A stretch of 64,000 nucleotides of DNA from Alteraurantiacibacter aquimixticola (lineage in GTDB: Bacteria > Pseudomonadota > Alphaproteobacteria > Sphingomonadales > Sphingomonadaceae), in NCBI RefSeq assembly GCF_004965515.1, contig NZ_SSHH01000003.1:150231-214230 (forward strand). Reading direction: 5' to 3'. Each line of letters starts with the position of its first letter. Position 1 is the first letter of the stretch. The position numbers and the translations under genes are program-made. The notes beneath the pieces were generated by a model. That model worked only from the letters and a program-made list of their open reading frames with translations, had not been told where the DNA came from and made no database searches. Below, one piece after another: positions 50,313 through 58,934 of the stretch.

Positions 50313-51761
50313 TCAATCGTTCCACCCATAATGGTCCGCCAATTGCGTTGGCGTCCAGCCGAAGCTGGCGGCATTGGGATCGGTCAGCATATCGGCATTC
50401 CACGCCTCATGCGCTGCCTTCAGCTCGGCGAAGAGTCCGGGCATGCGATCCTTCAAATTCCCGCGTTCCAGCGGGTCGGCGACGATATCGAACAGATATT
50501 CGTTATCGTTGATCTTCAGATACTTGTACTGCCCGCGCCGCACGGCTTTCTGGTCCTTGCTCCAGAAACGCCAGAACAATGTGCGCTCGGGCGTTTCCTC
50601 GCCGCGCAGCGTGGGGGCGAGGTCCATGCCGTCGCTGGGATAGTCGGGATGCGGCGCGCTGCCCGCTGCCGCCAGGAAAGTGGGCAGGAAGTCCATCGAC
50701 AAGGCAGGCGTTGTGCTGGTCGAGCCCGGCTCGGTCAGCCCCGGCCACTTGACGATCAAGGGCACGCGGATGCCGCCTTCCAGCAGCTCCGTCTTGATGC
50801 CGGTGAAGGGCCAGTTGTAGCTGAAGCGCTCCCCGCCATTGTCGGAGGTGAAGACCACCACCGTGTCCTCCTCCATCCCCAGCTCGGCGAGCCTTTCCAG
50901 CACGCGGCCGATATTGCCATCCATGCTGGTGACCATTCCGGCATAGGTTTCCATGTCGCCGCCATCATAATGGAGGATGCCGGAGTGGCCCCATTCCGGC
51001 TCGTCCACGCCGGGCTCCTGTGCGGCGATGCGCGCGCTTTCCGCACGACCCTTCTCGTTATTGGCTTCCCACGGCCAGTGCGCTGCGGTGAAATGCAGGC
51101 TGAGCAGCCATGGCTTGTCCGGTTCCGCCGCGCGTGCCTCGAGATATTCGATCGAGCGATTGGCGAGCAGGTCGGTGTAATAGCCCACCTCCTCGATCTG
51201 GACCTCGCCATCCCACAGGTCGGACTGGCCGAACACCTCATGGGTGAAATAGTCGACGCCGCCGCCGCGATTGCCCCAGAATTCGTCGTAACCGCTCTTC
51301 AGCGGGCCGAAATCGGGCAGGCCGCCAAGGTGCCACTTGCCGACGAGGCCGGTGTGATAGCCCTGCTCCTTCAGCAGCGAGGGGAGCGTGGGATGTTCCG
51401 GCTCCAGCCCGATGCCGGGGCGGCCGATCGGCTCCTCCAGCCCGGCTTCGATCCGGTATTGGTAACGCCCGGTGATGAGGCCCACGCGGGTAGCCGAACA
51501 GACGGCGGAATTGGCATAGCCATCGAGGAACTGCATCCCCTCGGCAGCGAGGCGGTCGAGCACCGGCGTCTGGTATTCCTGCCGCCCGTAACAGGACAGG
51601 TCGGCATAGCCGAGGTCGTCGGCCATAATGAACAGGAAGTTCGGCTTGGCCCTCGGCTCGCGCCCCTCTTGCCGCGCGCAACCCGGCAGCGTGACTGCGA
51701 GTGCCATCGTCCCCAGCGCGCCGCCCAATGCGGTGCGACGCGTAAATCTGCCGTCGCTCAT
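50313..51761 (-). CDS. Exported arylsulfatase-type sulfatase with non-canonical CSATR motif
   Basis: A 482-residue alkaline-phosphatase-fold sulfatase. A Tat-like leader (RFTRRTALGG) is combined with a possible lipobox (LPGC, Cys28). The metal site is IMADDLGYADLSCYG; other motifs are GKWHLG, HFTAAHWPW and FTSDNGGE. The formylglycine site reads C88-S-A-T-R instead of C-x-P-x-R. Without Pro, modification by formylglycine-generating enzyme is uncertain; some sulfatase subgroups may tolerate it. No maturase gene is adjacent. Substrate unknown. Confidence 0.87.
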   Translation of the reverse strand: MSDGRFTRRTALGGALGTMALAVTLPGCARQEGREPRAKPNFLFIMADDLGYADLSCYGRQEYQTPVLDRLAAEGMQFLDGYANSAVCSATRVGLITGRYQYRIEAGLEEPIGRPGIGLEPEHPTLPSLLKEQGYHTGLVGKWHLGGLPDFGPLKSGYDEFWGNRGGGVDYFTHEVFGQSDLWDGEVQIEEVGYYTDLLANRSIEYLEARAAEPDKPWLLSLHFTAAHWPWEANNEKGRAESARIAAQEPGVDEPEWGHSGILHYDGGDMETYAGMVTSMDGNIGRVLERLAELGMEEDTVVVFTSDNGGERFSYNWPFTGIKTELLEGGIRVPLIVKWPGLTEPGSTSTTPALSMDFLPTFLAAAGSAPHPDYPSDGMDLAPTLRGEETPERTLFWRFWSKDQKAVRRGQYKYLKINDNEYLFDIVADPLERGNLKDRMPGLFAELKAAHEAWNADMLTDPNAASFGWTPTQLADHYGWND

Positions 51762-51834
51762 CCCTCGTACTCCCCCAAGATATACTTCCCGCAGCTAACT
51801 ATAGCGGCATTTGCCGCTCTGGCCATGGTCGTAA

Positions 51835-51872
51835 AAGGCCCCGGCCGCGAGGGGGACGCGGGCCGGGGCCTT
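51835..51872 (-). terminator. Intrinsic terminator of the DUF2171 gene
   Basis: AAGGCCCCGGCC and GGCCGGGGCCTT form a strong 12-bp stem with a GC-rich loop; reading the minus strand it ends in TTTT. It lies about 40 nt after the DUF2171 stop, upstream of the sulfatase start. Confidence 0.8.
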
Positions 51873-51913
51873 GCTTCCTTCGCCCAGATGCCGGGCGAGG
51901 AGAGCTATCGAGA

Positions 51914-52144
51914 TCAGACGCCGGGAGGGAGAGCGGCGCCCGTCTTGAGATAGACACGGTTGTCATCGATCTTCCCGACCGATTCGAGCGGCACGTAGTG
52001 GTGCATGTCGTCCTTGCTGTCCGACCGGGTCAGCTTGATGTTGTCGCCTTCGACCTCGTCGACCGTGCCCAGATGCTGGCCATTGCTGTCGGTGACTTCC
52101 ATGTGTTCCTTGATGCGGATCTTGTCGATAATATTGTCGATCAT
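51914..52144 (-). CDS. DUF2171 family protein
   Basis: A 76-residue beta-rich protein: [32 protein letters not shown] ... [20 protein letters not shown]. This is the PRC-barrel-like DUF2171 family, often stress-linked in sphingomonads. A very strong RBS (ATAGGAGGAAAT) and its own terminator suggest a highly expressed monocistronic gene. Function unknown. Confidence 0.88.
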   Translation of the reverse strand: MIDNIIDKIRIKEHMEVTDSNGQHLGTVDEVEGDNIKLTRSDSKDDMHHYVPLESVGKIDDNRVYLKTGAALPPGV

Positions 52145-52267
52145 GATATTTCCTCCTATTTTTCGTTACTTACGCCTTATCAACGAGGATAATAGGGCCA
52201 TCGTTCCTCGGTCCGTCGCGACTGCGGGGCGATTGACGGAATGGGCGGACCCGATAGGGTGAGGAGC

Positions 52268-53035
52268 ATGGCAACAGAGCCAGAGAGCATCGCCGCGAAA
52301 GGCACTGTCGAGCGCCGGGGCTACAATCCGCGCCGCCGTCCGCGCTGGTGGCTGGTGGCGGTGATCGTGCTCGGCCACCTGGTGCTGGGGGCGCTGCTGA
52401 TGCGCCTGCTCGCGCCCGATTTCACCGCCGAGGTGATCGAGCGGGCAAGTTCGCAGATCACCGTTATCATCACCACGCCCGACGAGCCGGAGAACGAGCC
52501 GGAGCCGGTGATGAACGAGAACCCGGACGAAGGCGCTGCGGCCGAAGCCGGCCGCGATGCCGAGGCGCGCGAGCAGGCGGCGCCGGAAAACCTTTCCCCC
52601 AGTCCCACGCCGATCCCGCGCGCGGCCTCCACCGGTAATGAGAATGCTGCGGGCGCCACCGATGCGGGCGAGGGCACGGGCGCGGCGGGTGAGGGCTTCG
52701 GCACGGGCAGCGGCAGGTCGGGGCAGGGGCGTGGCGGCGTGCCGGTCTCCGGTCCCTCGGTCCGTTCCGGCACCATCGATTCGGCGCGCGACTTTCCCAT
52801 TCCCGATGGTGGGCGGCGGGTGCGCGATGGAACCTCCGTCACCGTGGTCTTCACAGTGGGGGTCAACGGCAGGGCCTCCGATTGCAGCGTGCGCAATCCG
52901 GGGCCGGACCCGCAGACCAATGCGCTGGTGTGCCCGCTGGTGATCGAACGCATTCGCTTCAATCCCGCCATTGACGCACTCGGCAATCCGGTGCCGGCAC
53001 GTTATGGGTGGCGGCAGGATTTCTTCCGCCGCTAG
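52268..53035 (+). CDS. TonB-like energy transducer
   Basis: A 255-residue protein starting after GAGGAG. A basic cytoplasmic stretch precedes one helix (WWLVAVIVLGHLVLGALLM, about 27-45), then an acidic/Pro/Gly-rich linker and a C-terminal TonB-like domain (PDGGRRVRDGTSVTVVFTVGVNGRASDCSVRNPGPDPQTNALVCPLVIERIRFNPAID). Topology is that of TonB, but the usual Pro-Lys linker and ExbB/D genes are absent. It may serve an envelope role besides energising a receptor. Confidence 0.82.
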   Translation: MATEPESIAAKGTVERRGYNPRRRPRWWLVAVIVLGHLVLGALLMRLLAPDFTAEVIERASSQITVIITTPDEPENEPEPVMNENPDEGAAAEAGRDAEAREQAAPENLSPSPTPIPRAASTGNENAAGATDAGEGTGAAGEGFGTGSGRSGQGRGGVPVSGPSVRSGTIDSARDFPIPDGGRRVRDGTSVTVVFTVGVNGRASDCSVRNPGPDPQTNALVCPLVIERIRFNPAIDALGNPVPARYGWRQDFFRR

Positions 53036-53058
53036 GCCCACAGGAGCAGATCGACACA

Positions 53059-54093
53059 ATGAGCCTCATCCATCCGGTTATCCTGTGCGGCGGCAGCGGC
53101 ACCCGTTTGTGGCCGAAGAGCCGGAAGACCAAACCCAAACCCTTCCTGCCACTGGTGGGGGAGCGGACATTGTTCGAGGCGACGCTCGATCGCTGCGCCG
53201 ATGATGCACAATTCGCCGCGCCCATCGTGGTGACCGGGGCGGCGCACCTGCCGCATGTCAGCGAGCAGATCGCCGGCAGCGCGAATGCCTCTATCATCGT
53301 CGAGCCCGAGGCGAAGAACACCGCCGCCGCCATCGCGCTCGCCGCCGCGCGCCTGCCGCAAGAGGCGGTGATGCTGGTCTGCCCCAGCGATCACCATATC
53401 GCCGATGTCGCTGCCTTCCGCGAGGCTGCGGGCAAGGCCGCGGCGCTGGCGGCGCAGGACTGGATGGTGAGCTTCGGCATCACGCCGGACGCGCCCGAAA
53501 CGGGCTTCGGCTATATCAGGCGTGGCGATGCGCTGGAGGGTGGCTTCAAGGTGGATCGTTTCGTCGAGAAGCCCGATCTCGAGCGCGCCAAGGCCTTCCT
53601 CGCAGACGGCGGATACAGCTGGAACGGCGGCATCTTTGCCTTCCGCGCGGGCGCCTTCATGGACGAGCTGCGCAGCCATCGCCCCGATATTGCCGAGGCG
53701 GTGGAAGCTGCCGTGACCAAGGGTCGCGAGGAGGGCGCGAGCTTCCACCCCGACGCGGCAAGCTTCGCCATGATCGACGGGGAATCGGTCGATTACGCGG
53801 TGATGGAAAAGACCGCGCGCGCCGCCATGGTGCCCGTCGCCATGGGCTGGTCCGATATCGGCAATTTCCACGCTTTGCGCGATGCGCGCACCGGCGATGG
53901 CGAGGGCAACCGTGTGGCGGGCCGGGTGGAGCTGGTCGATTGCCGCAATGTGCTTGCCGAAAGCGACGGGCCGCGCATCTCGGTGATCGGGCTGGAGGAT
54001 GTGGCCGTGATCGTCGACGGGGACGAGGTGCTCGTCACCACGATGGAAGGCGCGCAGAAGGTCGGCAAGCTTGGCGGAGCATCGAACCAGTGA
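53059..54093 (+). CDS. manC: Mannose-1-phosphate guanylyltransferase (short form)
   Basis: A 344-residue nucleotidyltransferase: PVILCGGSGTRLWPKSRKTKPKPFLPL (GTP/sugar-phosphate site), CPSDHHIAD, GFGYIRRGD, RFVEKPDLERAKAFL, YSWNGGIFAFRAG and VPVAMGWSDIGNFHAL. It makes GDP-mannose for exopolysaccharide or glycolipid synthesis. No C-terminal isomerase domain, as in the shorter ManC forms. It lies 23 nt after the TonB-like gene. Confidence 0.93.
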   Translation: MSLIHPVILCGGSGTRLWPKSRKTKPKPFLPLVGERTLFEATLDRCADDAQFAAPIVVTGAAHLPHVSEQIAGSANASIIVEPEAKNTAAAIALAAARLPQEAVMLVCPSDHHIADVAAFREAAGKAAALAAQDWMVSFGITPDAPETGFGYIRRGDALEGGFKVDRFVEKPDLERAKAFLADGGYSWNGGIFAFRAGAFMDELRSHRPDIAEAVEAAVTKGREEGASFHPDAASFAMIDGESVDYAVMEKTARAAMVPVAMGWSDIGNFHALRDARTGDGEGNRVAGRVELVDCRNVLAESDGPRISVIGLEDVAVIVDGDEVLVTTMEGAQKVGKLGGASNQ

Positions 54094-54104
54094 CGGGAGA
54101 CGTG

Positions 54105-54554
54105 ATGCCCACCATGATCGCGCAAACGATCCAGCTCGCGCTAGCCCCCGTCTTCGTGCTGGTGGCGATCGGATCGATCATGAATATCCTTTCCAGCCGC
54201 CTTGGCCGTGTGGTCGATCGCGCGCGCGATTTGCAGGAACGGCATGGCGAGACCGAGGGCGCCGAGCATGACGCCATTGTGCGCGAGATACGCATGGCCG
54301 ACGCGCGGCTGGCGCTGCTGAACAAGGCGATATTGCTGCTCGTGATGTCCGGCGTGTGCATCGGCACCACGGTGGCACTGCTGTTCCTGGAAGAATTCGC
54401 GCATCTCGGCCTGCAGCCCCTTGCCGCAGGCGTTTTCATCGTCGCCATCATGCTGCTGATGGCGGCGCTGCTGCTGTTCCTGAAGGAGACGCGCGAGGCG
54501 GCTGCGGCTTTGCGTATTCCGCGCAGTTACCTGGAGATCGAGCGGAAGCTCTAG
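54105..54554 (+). CDS. DUF2721 membrane protein
   Basis: A 149-residue protein: N-terminal helix (IQLALAPVFVLVAIGSIMNIL), then LGRVVDRARDLQER, and two helices (AILLLVMSGVCIGTTVALLFLEEF; AAGVFIVAIMLLMAALLLFL). This pattern is DUF2721, function unknown. It starts 11 nt after manC; its stop overlaps the convergent next gene by 4 nt. Confidence 0.88.
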   Translation: MPTMIAQTIQLALAPVFVLVAIGSIMNILSSRLGRVVDRARDLQERHGETEGAEHDAIVREIRMADARLALLNKAILLLVMSGVCIGTTVALLFLEEFAHLGLQPLAAGVFIVAIMLLMAALLLFLKETREAAAALRIPRSYLEIERKL

Positions 54555-54880
54555 CTTTCGTCCGCCGGTTTGTCCTCGCGCGGGGGAGCGACCAGGCGTT
54601 CGCCCTGCTGGCGGATCGCGCCTTCGACCATCGGCTTGATGAAGCCCAGCGCTGCGGGCAGTTCGACCACGAAGACCACTTCGCTATCGGCGATGTCGAC
54701 ATGGCCTGTCAGGTCCTGGCCCATGGCTTTGATGTTCATCACCATGCGGTCTTCGCTCGGCCAGTCGGTGGTGACTTCGGCCATGCCGCCGGGCACGGCA
54801 TCGGCGATGGAATGGCTGTTGCTCTTCAGCCGGCGGCGCACTTCCTCGCGGCCGAGCTGATGGGGGATTGCGACCTGCAT
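54551..54880 (-). CDS. Polyhydroxyalkanoic acid system family protein
   Basis: A 109-residue protein of the PHA_gran_rgn family: VAIPHQLGREEVRRRLKSN at the start, then NIKAMGQDLTGHVDIADSEVVFVVELPAALGFIKPMVEGAIRQQGERL. Named for its presence near PHA-granule genes; the fold resembles SRPBCC/START-like lipid-binding proteins. Here it is coupled (TGATG) behind the XpaC-like gene. No PHA genes are nearby. Confidence 0.85.
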   Translation of the reverse strand: MQVAIPHQLGREEVRRRLKSNSHSIADAVPGGMAEVTTDWPSEDRMVMNIKAMGQDLTGHVDIADSEVVFVVELPAALGFIKPMVEGAIRQQGERLVAPPREDKPADES

Positions 54881-55644
54881 CAGTTATTCTCCTGGGACTT
54901 TTCGGGCGGCGGCAGCCCGTCGGCGCCGCCATATCTGTAATCGAGATAGCGCGTGCGGATGGCGAGGTCGTCCAGCGATCCCTCGGCCAGCTGCCGCGTG
55001 ACGTGGTCGATTTCCTTGCTGATCTTGCCGAGGCTGTCCACCAGCTGCGCATCGGGGGTGGAGCCCGCGCGCTGCTCGCGCCGCAAATGCTGCGGGATCT
55101 TGCGATAGCTGTCGATCATCTCGGGCAGCACTTCGCCTACCAGCTTGCGCGTTTCGCCCGCCGCCGGATGCGCCGGATCGACATGTTCGAGCTGCACGCC
55201 CAATCCATCGAGCTGCACGCCGATATCCTCCACCAGCTTTACAGCTGGCGGGGGCAGGGCGGGGCGCTGCGCTTCCAGCCACAGTTCGGTTCGCGCGACC
55301 AGCTGGCGCGCATCCTGCGTGCGGGTGAGGTCGGCGCGCTGCGGGATCTTGATCTTGCGGCTGGAGAAGAAACCCACGGCGGCCAGGATCGCAAAGAAGG
55401 TCACCATCACGCCGACAAAGCCGATCCCGTCGATAATGACGCCCGCCACCGATGCGGCGACCAGGATGCCGACTACGGCCAGCGCAATCGACTTCAGCTT
55501 CTTGCCGAAATGCTGGCGGCGCAGGCGGCGCGACCCTTCGGCAATGCCTTCGCGCCGGTGCCTGCCGCCGTGCTGGTTGTCGCGCACCAGCGATCGCCCC
55601 TCTTCGATCAGGCGTTCACTCTGCCGGGTGAGGTCATTGCTCAT
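54880..55644 (-). CDS. XpaC-like membrane protein, TelA partner
   Basis: A 254-residue protein with a basic start, two adjacent membrane helices (SIALAVVGILVAASVAGVIIDGIG and FVGVMVTFFAILAAVGFFS) and a long helical cytoplasmic domain (LVEDIGVQLDGLG ... LVDSLGKISKEIDHVTRQLAEGSLDDLAIRTRYLDYRY). Topology and its overlap with telA match XpaC-type proteins, but the sequence call is weak. It is flanked by TGATG junctions on both sides, so the three genes are tightly coupled. Confidence 0.65.
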   Translation of the reverse strand: MSNDLTRQSERLIEEGRSLVRDNQHGGRHRREGIAEGSRRLRRQHFGKKLKSIALAVVGILVAASVAGVIIDGIGFVGVMVTFFAILAAVGFFSSRKIKIPQRADLTRTQDARQLVARTELWLEAQRPALPPPAVKLVEDIGVQLDGLGVQLEHVDPAHPAAGETRKLVGEVLPEMIDSYRKIPQHLRREQRAGSTPDAQLVDSLGKISKEIDHVTRQLAEGSLDDLAIRTRYLDYRYGGADGLPPPEKSQENN

Positions 55645-56858
55645 CAGTTATCGAGGCTCAGCAGCGAACTGGTGTTCACTTCCTTGGCGGCCTGCGCCTG
55701 GCCTTCGGCGCGGGCGATATAGCCTTTCGACTTCTCGACTTCGCCGGACAGTACTTCGACCGTCTGCTTCATGGAATCGAGCGCGCGCAGCTTGAAGCTG
55801 TCGACCTCGTCCATCGTGTCATAGATGTTCTGGAAGGCGCGCTGCAGCGTTTCCATCGGGATGGTGCTGGATGCGGCCTGTTCGTGGATCTGCGCGGTAT
55901 TCTCGCGCAGCAGCTGGCCGGTGGAATCGATGATCCCGGCGGTGGTCTGGTTGAGCGCGGTGATCTGGCCCAGCACCAGCCTCTGGTTGGTCATGGCCTG
56001 CGCTACCGTGACGGCGGTGCGCAGCGCGCCGACCGTGGTGGTGCTGGCGCGATCGACGCCCTTCACCAGCTCGACATTGTTCTTCTTCACCAGGTCGAGC
56101 GCGAGATAGCCCTGCACCGACACCGCCATTTGCGTCAGCAGGTCCTGCGTGCGCTGGCGGACATAGAAGAGCGCGGTCTCGCGGATCGCCCGGGCCTTAT
56201 CCGGATCGGTCGCGTCGAGATCTGCCGCCTTTTCCTCCAGCTTGATGTCGAGCGTCTTGGAGATGTGGACCATCTGCTCAAGATTGCCCATCGCCTCCCA
56301 CAGCTTCTGGCGTTCCACGTCGATCGCGGCATTGTCCATCAGCAGCTCGTCCTTGCCGCTGGCGAGGCGGGCGAGGATCGCCTGGATATGGCCCTGTGCG
56401 GAAGTGTAGCTGTCGAAATAGTTCTTCAGCTTGTTGCCGAAGGGAATGATGCCGAACAGCTTGCGCCCGGTCATCTTGCCGCGGCGGCCGGGATCGAGAT
56501 CCTCAACCGTGCGGCGCAATTCGGAAAGATCCGCGCCCACGCCCGTTTCCTGGTCCATCGCCCGCACCGGGCGGTCGAGGAAGCGGTTGGACATGCCGGC
56601 GGCCGCCATGATTTCCTTGCGGCCCATATTGGTGATCTGGTCCACCTTCTTGCCGAAATCGGGCGACTTGGCGTCCAGCTCCACCAGCTCGTCGACAAAG
56701 CCGTCGACCTTGGTTTCCAGCGCGGATTTCTTCTCCTCGGAAACGGGGACGAGGCCTGAGGCCTTTTCGGGCGCGACCTGCGGCACCGGATCGGGAGGCG
56801 TCAGCTCCAGGTCCAGATCGGTGGCTACCTTGGTGGTCGTATCGTTGGATGTGGCCAT
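55644..56858 (-). CDS. telA: Toxic anion resistance protein TelA family
   Basis: A 404-residue, almost all-helical protein with TelA landmarks: LFGIIPFGNKLKNYFDSYTSAQGHIQAILARLASGKDELLMDNAAIDVERQKLWEAM, RTQDLLTQMAVSVQGYLALDLVKKNNVELVKGVDRASTTTVGALRTAVTVAQA and the closing helix. The family is linked to tellurite/oxidative stress tolerance by an unknown mechanism. First gene of a coupled trio with the XpaC-like and PHA-region proteins; divergent from the DUF389 gene (117 nt). Confidence 0.92.
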   Translation of the reverse strand: MATSNDTTTKVATDLDLELTPPDPVPQVAPEKASGLVPVSEEKKSALETKVDGFVDELVELDAKSPDFGKKVDQITNMGRKEIMAAAGMSNRFLDRPVRAMDQETGVGADLSELRRTVEDLDPGRRGKMTGRKLFGIIPFGNKLKNYFDSYTSAQGHIQAILARLASGKDELLMDNAAIDVERQKLWEAMGNLEQMVHISKTLDIKLEEKAADLDATDPDKARAIRETALFYVRQRTQDLLTQMAVSVQGYLALDLVKKNNVELVKGVDRASTTTVGALRTAVTVAQAMTNQRLVLGQITALNQTTAGIIDSTGQLLRENTAQIHEQAASSTIPMETLQRAFQNIYDTMDEVDSFKLRALDSMKQTVEVLSGEVEKSKGYIARAEGQAQAAKEVNTSSLLSLDN

Positions 56859-56975
56859 GGAAGTGCAATTCCCCTCGTAAGTCTTGCTACTGTATTAGTG
56901 AGGCAAGACACGCATTTCAAGTTTCCCTCCGCTTCAATGGGTTTATATCGTGTTTCCCCCTTGGAGGCGATGTCT

Positions 56976-58529
56976 ATGGCGAATGATGCTGGTACGGATG
57001 GTGTGGAGGCGCAGGGTGCGACTGCGGTAAAGGCCGACCGCTCCTATGGTTTCGGCAATGTGTTGATGAGCTGGCGCCGCTGGTGGCGCATGGCCGTGAC
57101 CGCGACGGTTGACCAGGCGGCGGTGATCGAAAAGCGGCGCGCCGAATGTGAAATCAGCTCGCGCTACCTGCTGATGATTACGATGTCGGCGGGCATCGCC
57201 ATCCTTGGCCTGCTGCTCTCCTCGCCTGCCGTAGTGATCGGCGCCATGTTGCTGTCCCCGCTGATGGACCCGATCATGGGGCTCGGATTTTCGCTGGCGA
57301 TCGGCGATTTCCAGTGGATGAAGCAATCGGCGCGCTCGCTTGCTCTCGGCACCTTGGCGGCGGTGGCGTTTTGCGCGGTGGTGGTGTTCATGTCGCCGCT
57401 GCAAACCGTGACGAGCGAGATTGCCGCGCGCACACAGCCCAATTTGTTCGACCTGCTGGTGGCGCTGTTTTCCGCCGTCGCCGGCGCCTATGCGATGATC
57501 CGCGGGCGCGAGGGGACGATCGTGGGCGTGGCCATCGCCACCGCCTTGATGCCGCCGCTGGCGGTGGTGGGCTTCGGCCTCGCCACTTTCAACTGGACGG
57601 TGTTTTCCGGCGCGCTGATGCTGTTCGTTACCAACCTGATGACGATCGCGCTGTCGGCGGCGGTCATGGCGCGTCTCTACGGCTTCCGCACCACCCTGTC
57701 GGAGAGGCAGACGGCGTTGCAGACCTTCGTGATCGTCGCCGCCTTTGTCGCGCTGGCCATCCCGCTGGGCATTTCGCTGCGGCAGATTGCCTGGGAGGCG
57801 AATGCGACGCGGCAGATCAACGGCGTCGTGCTCGATGCCTTCGACAGCCGCGCGCGTATTTCTCAGATCGAAACCAATTTCAACACCGACCCGATCCAGG
57901 TTTCCGCCACCGTCCTTACCCCCGTGCTGGAAGGCGATGCGGAGCGGATCACCGCACGCGCGATGAGCCGCACGCTCGGTGCGCCGGTGGAAGTGAAGAT
58001 CAACCAGTATCGCGTCGGCACCAGCGCGCAGGCGGCCGAGCAGGCCCAGCTTTCCGCCGCGCTGGAGCAGCAGCAGGCCGATCGCGAACAAGCCGCCGCT
58101 CTGGCCGAGCGGCTGGCGCTGATCGCGGGCGTGACCACCGATGATGTGACCGTCGATCGCGAACGCCGTCGGGCCACGGTCACCGCGCGCCCGCTGGAAG
58201 GTGCGACCTTGGCCGCCTATCGCCAACTCGAAAGCCGCATCGTCGCCGGCCAGCAGGAGGACTGGGACATCCGCCTCACGCCGCCGCTGCGCGACCTGCC
58301 AACGCTCACCTTCGCCAATGGCGAACTTTCACCCGAAGCGCAGGAAGCGCTCGGCCTTGCCGAATGGGCCGCAGCGCGCATTGAGCTGCCGATCCGGCTG
58401 GAAGGCCGCCGCGATGCCGTGGAAGCCGCCCGCCTTGCCTTTGAGGAGCGTGGGATCGAGGTGCAGACACAGCCCGGCCGCGCGGGCTTCTCCGACGTGA
58501 CGCTGAGCTGGAGTACGGAGGAAGAATAG
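56976..58529 (+). CDS. DUF389 membrane protein
   Basis: A 517-residue protein starting MANDAGTDGV (GGAGG 8 nt upstream; earlier ATGs lack an RBS). The DUF389 core of about six helices has YLLMITMSAGIAILGLLLSSPAVVIGAMLLSPLMDPIMGLGFSLAIGD and GVAIATALMPPLAVVGFGLA. The C-terminal half is a soluble repeat-like domain (about 300-517). Transport-like but unassigned. Confidence 0.88.
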   Translation: MANDAGTDGVEAQGATAVKADRSYGFGNVLMSWRRWWRMAVTATVDQAAVIEKRRAECEISSRYLLMITMSAGIAILGLLLSSPAVVIGAMLLSPLMDPIMGLGFSLAIGDFQWMKQSARSLALGTLAAVAFCAVVVFMSPLQTVTSEIAARTQPNLFDLLVALFSAVAGAYAMIRGREGTIVGVAIATALMPPLAVVGFGLATFNWTVFSGALMLFVTNLMTIALSAAVMARLYGFRTTLSERQTALQTFVIVAAFVALAIPLGISLRQIAWEANATRQINGVVLDAFDSRARISQIETNFNTDPIQVSATVLTPVLEGDAERITARAMSRTLGAPVEVKINQYRVGTSAQAAEQAQLSAALEQQQADREQAAALAERLALIAGVTTDDVTVDRERRRATVTARPLEGATLAAYRQLESRIVAGQQEDWDIRLTPPLRDLPTLTFANGELSPEAQEALGLAEWAAARIELPIRLEGRRDAVEAARLAFEERGIEVQTQPGRAGFSDVTLSWSTEEE

Positions 58530-58532
58530 AAA

Positions 58533-58928
58533 ATGTCCGGCGAACTTACCGTCCTGTTGCTCAGCACGCTGTTGGCGCTCGCGCACATCCTGCTGGCGGC
58601 GCATTTCAAGACGAAGCAATATGGCGTCGAATGGAACATGGGCGCGCGCGACGAGGCGCTGCCGCCGCTCAACGACATTGCCGGAAGGCTGGACCGGGCA
58701 CGCGGCAATTTCCTCGAGACATGGCCGATCGCCATCATCGCGTTGCTGGCGGTGGAAGCGACGGGCCGCACAAGCGCTGTGACGGCCGCGCTGGCCTGGA
58801 CCTGGCTAGGCGCGCGGCTCGTCTACCTGCCGCTTTACTGGACGGGCGTTCCCAGACTGCGCACGCTGGTATGGGCCGTGGGCCTGCTCGCGCTGCTCGG
58901 GATCGTCGCGATTTTGCTGCTCGGCTGA
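58533..58928 (+). CDS. MAPEG family protein
   Basis: A 131-residue, four-helix membrane protein: LLLSTLLALAHILLAAHFKTKQYGVEWNMGARDE, RLDRARGNFLETWPIAIIALLAVE and ARLVYLPLYWTGVPRLRTLVW. RxxRAxxNxxE-type motif (RARGNFLE) marks MAPEG proteins. Bacterial members are poorly understood and may act on glutathione or lipids. It starts 3 nt after the DUF389 stop, so the two are co-expressed. Confidence 0.88.
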   Translation: MSGELTVLLLSTLLALAHILLAAHFKTKQYGVEWNMGARDEALPPLNDIAGRLDRARGNFLETWPIAIIALLAVEATGRTSAVTAALAWTWLGARLVYLPLYWTGVPRLRTLVWAVGLLALLGIVAILLLG

Positions 58929-58934
58929 GCCGCC

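Noticed and set aside
57000..58226. A 427-codon minus-strand frame opposite DUF389
   Set aside because: His/Gln/Arg/Asp-rich shadow without domains; DUF389 membrane helices are clear on the other strand.
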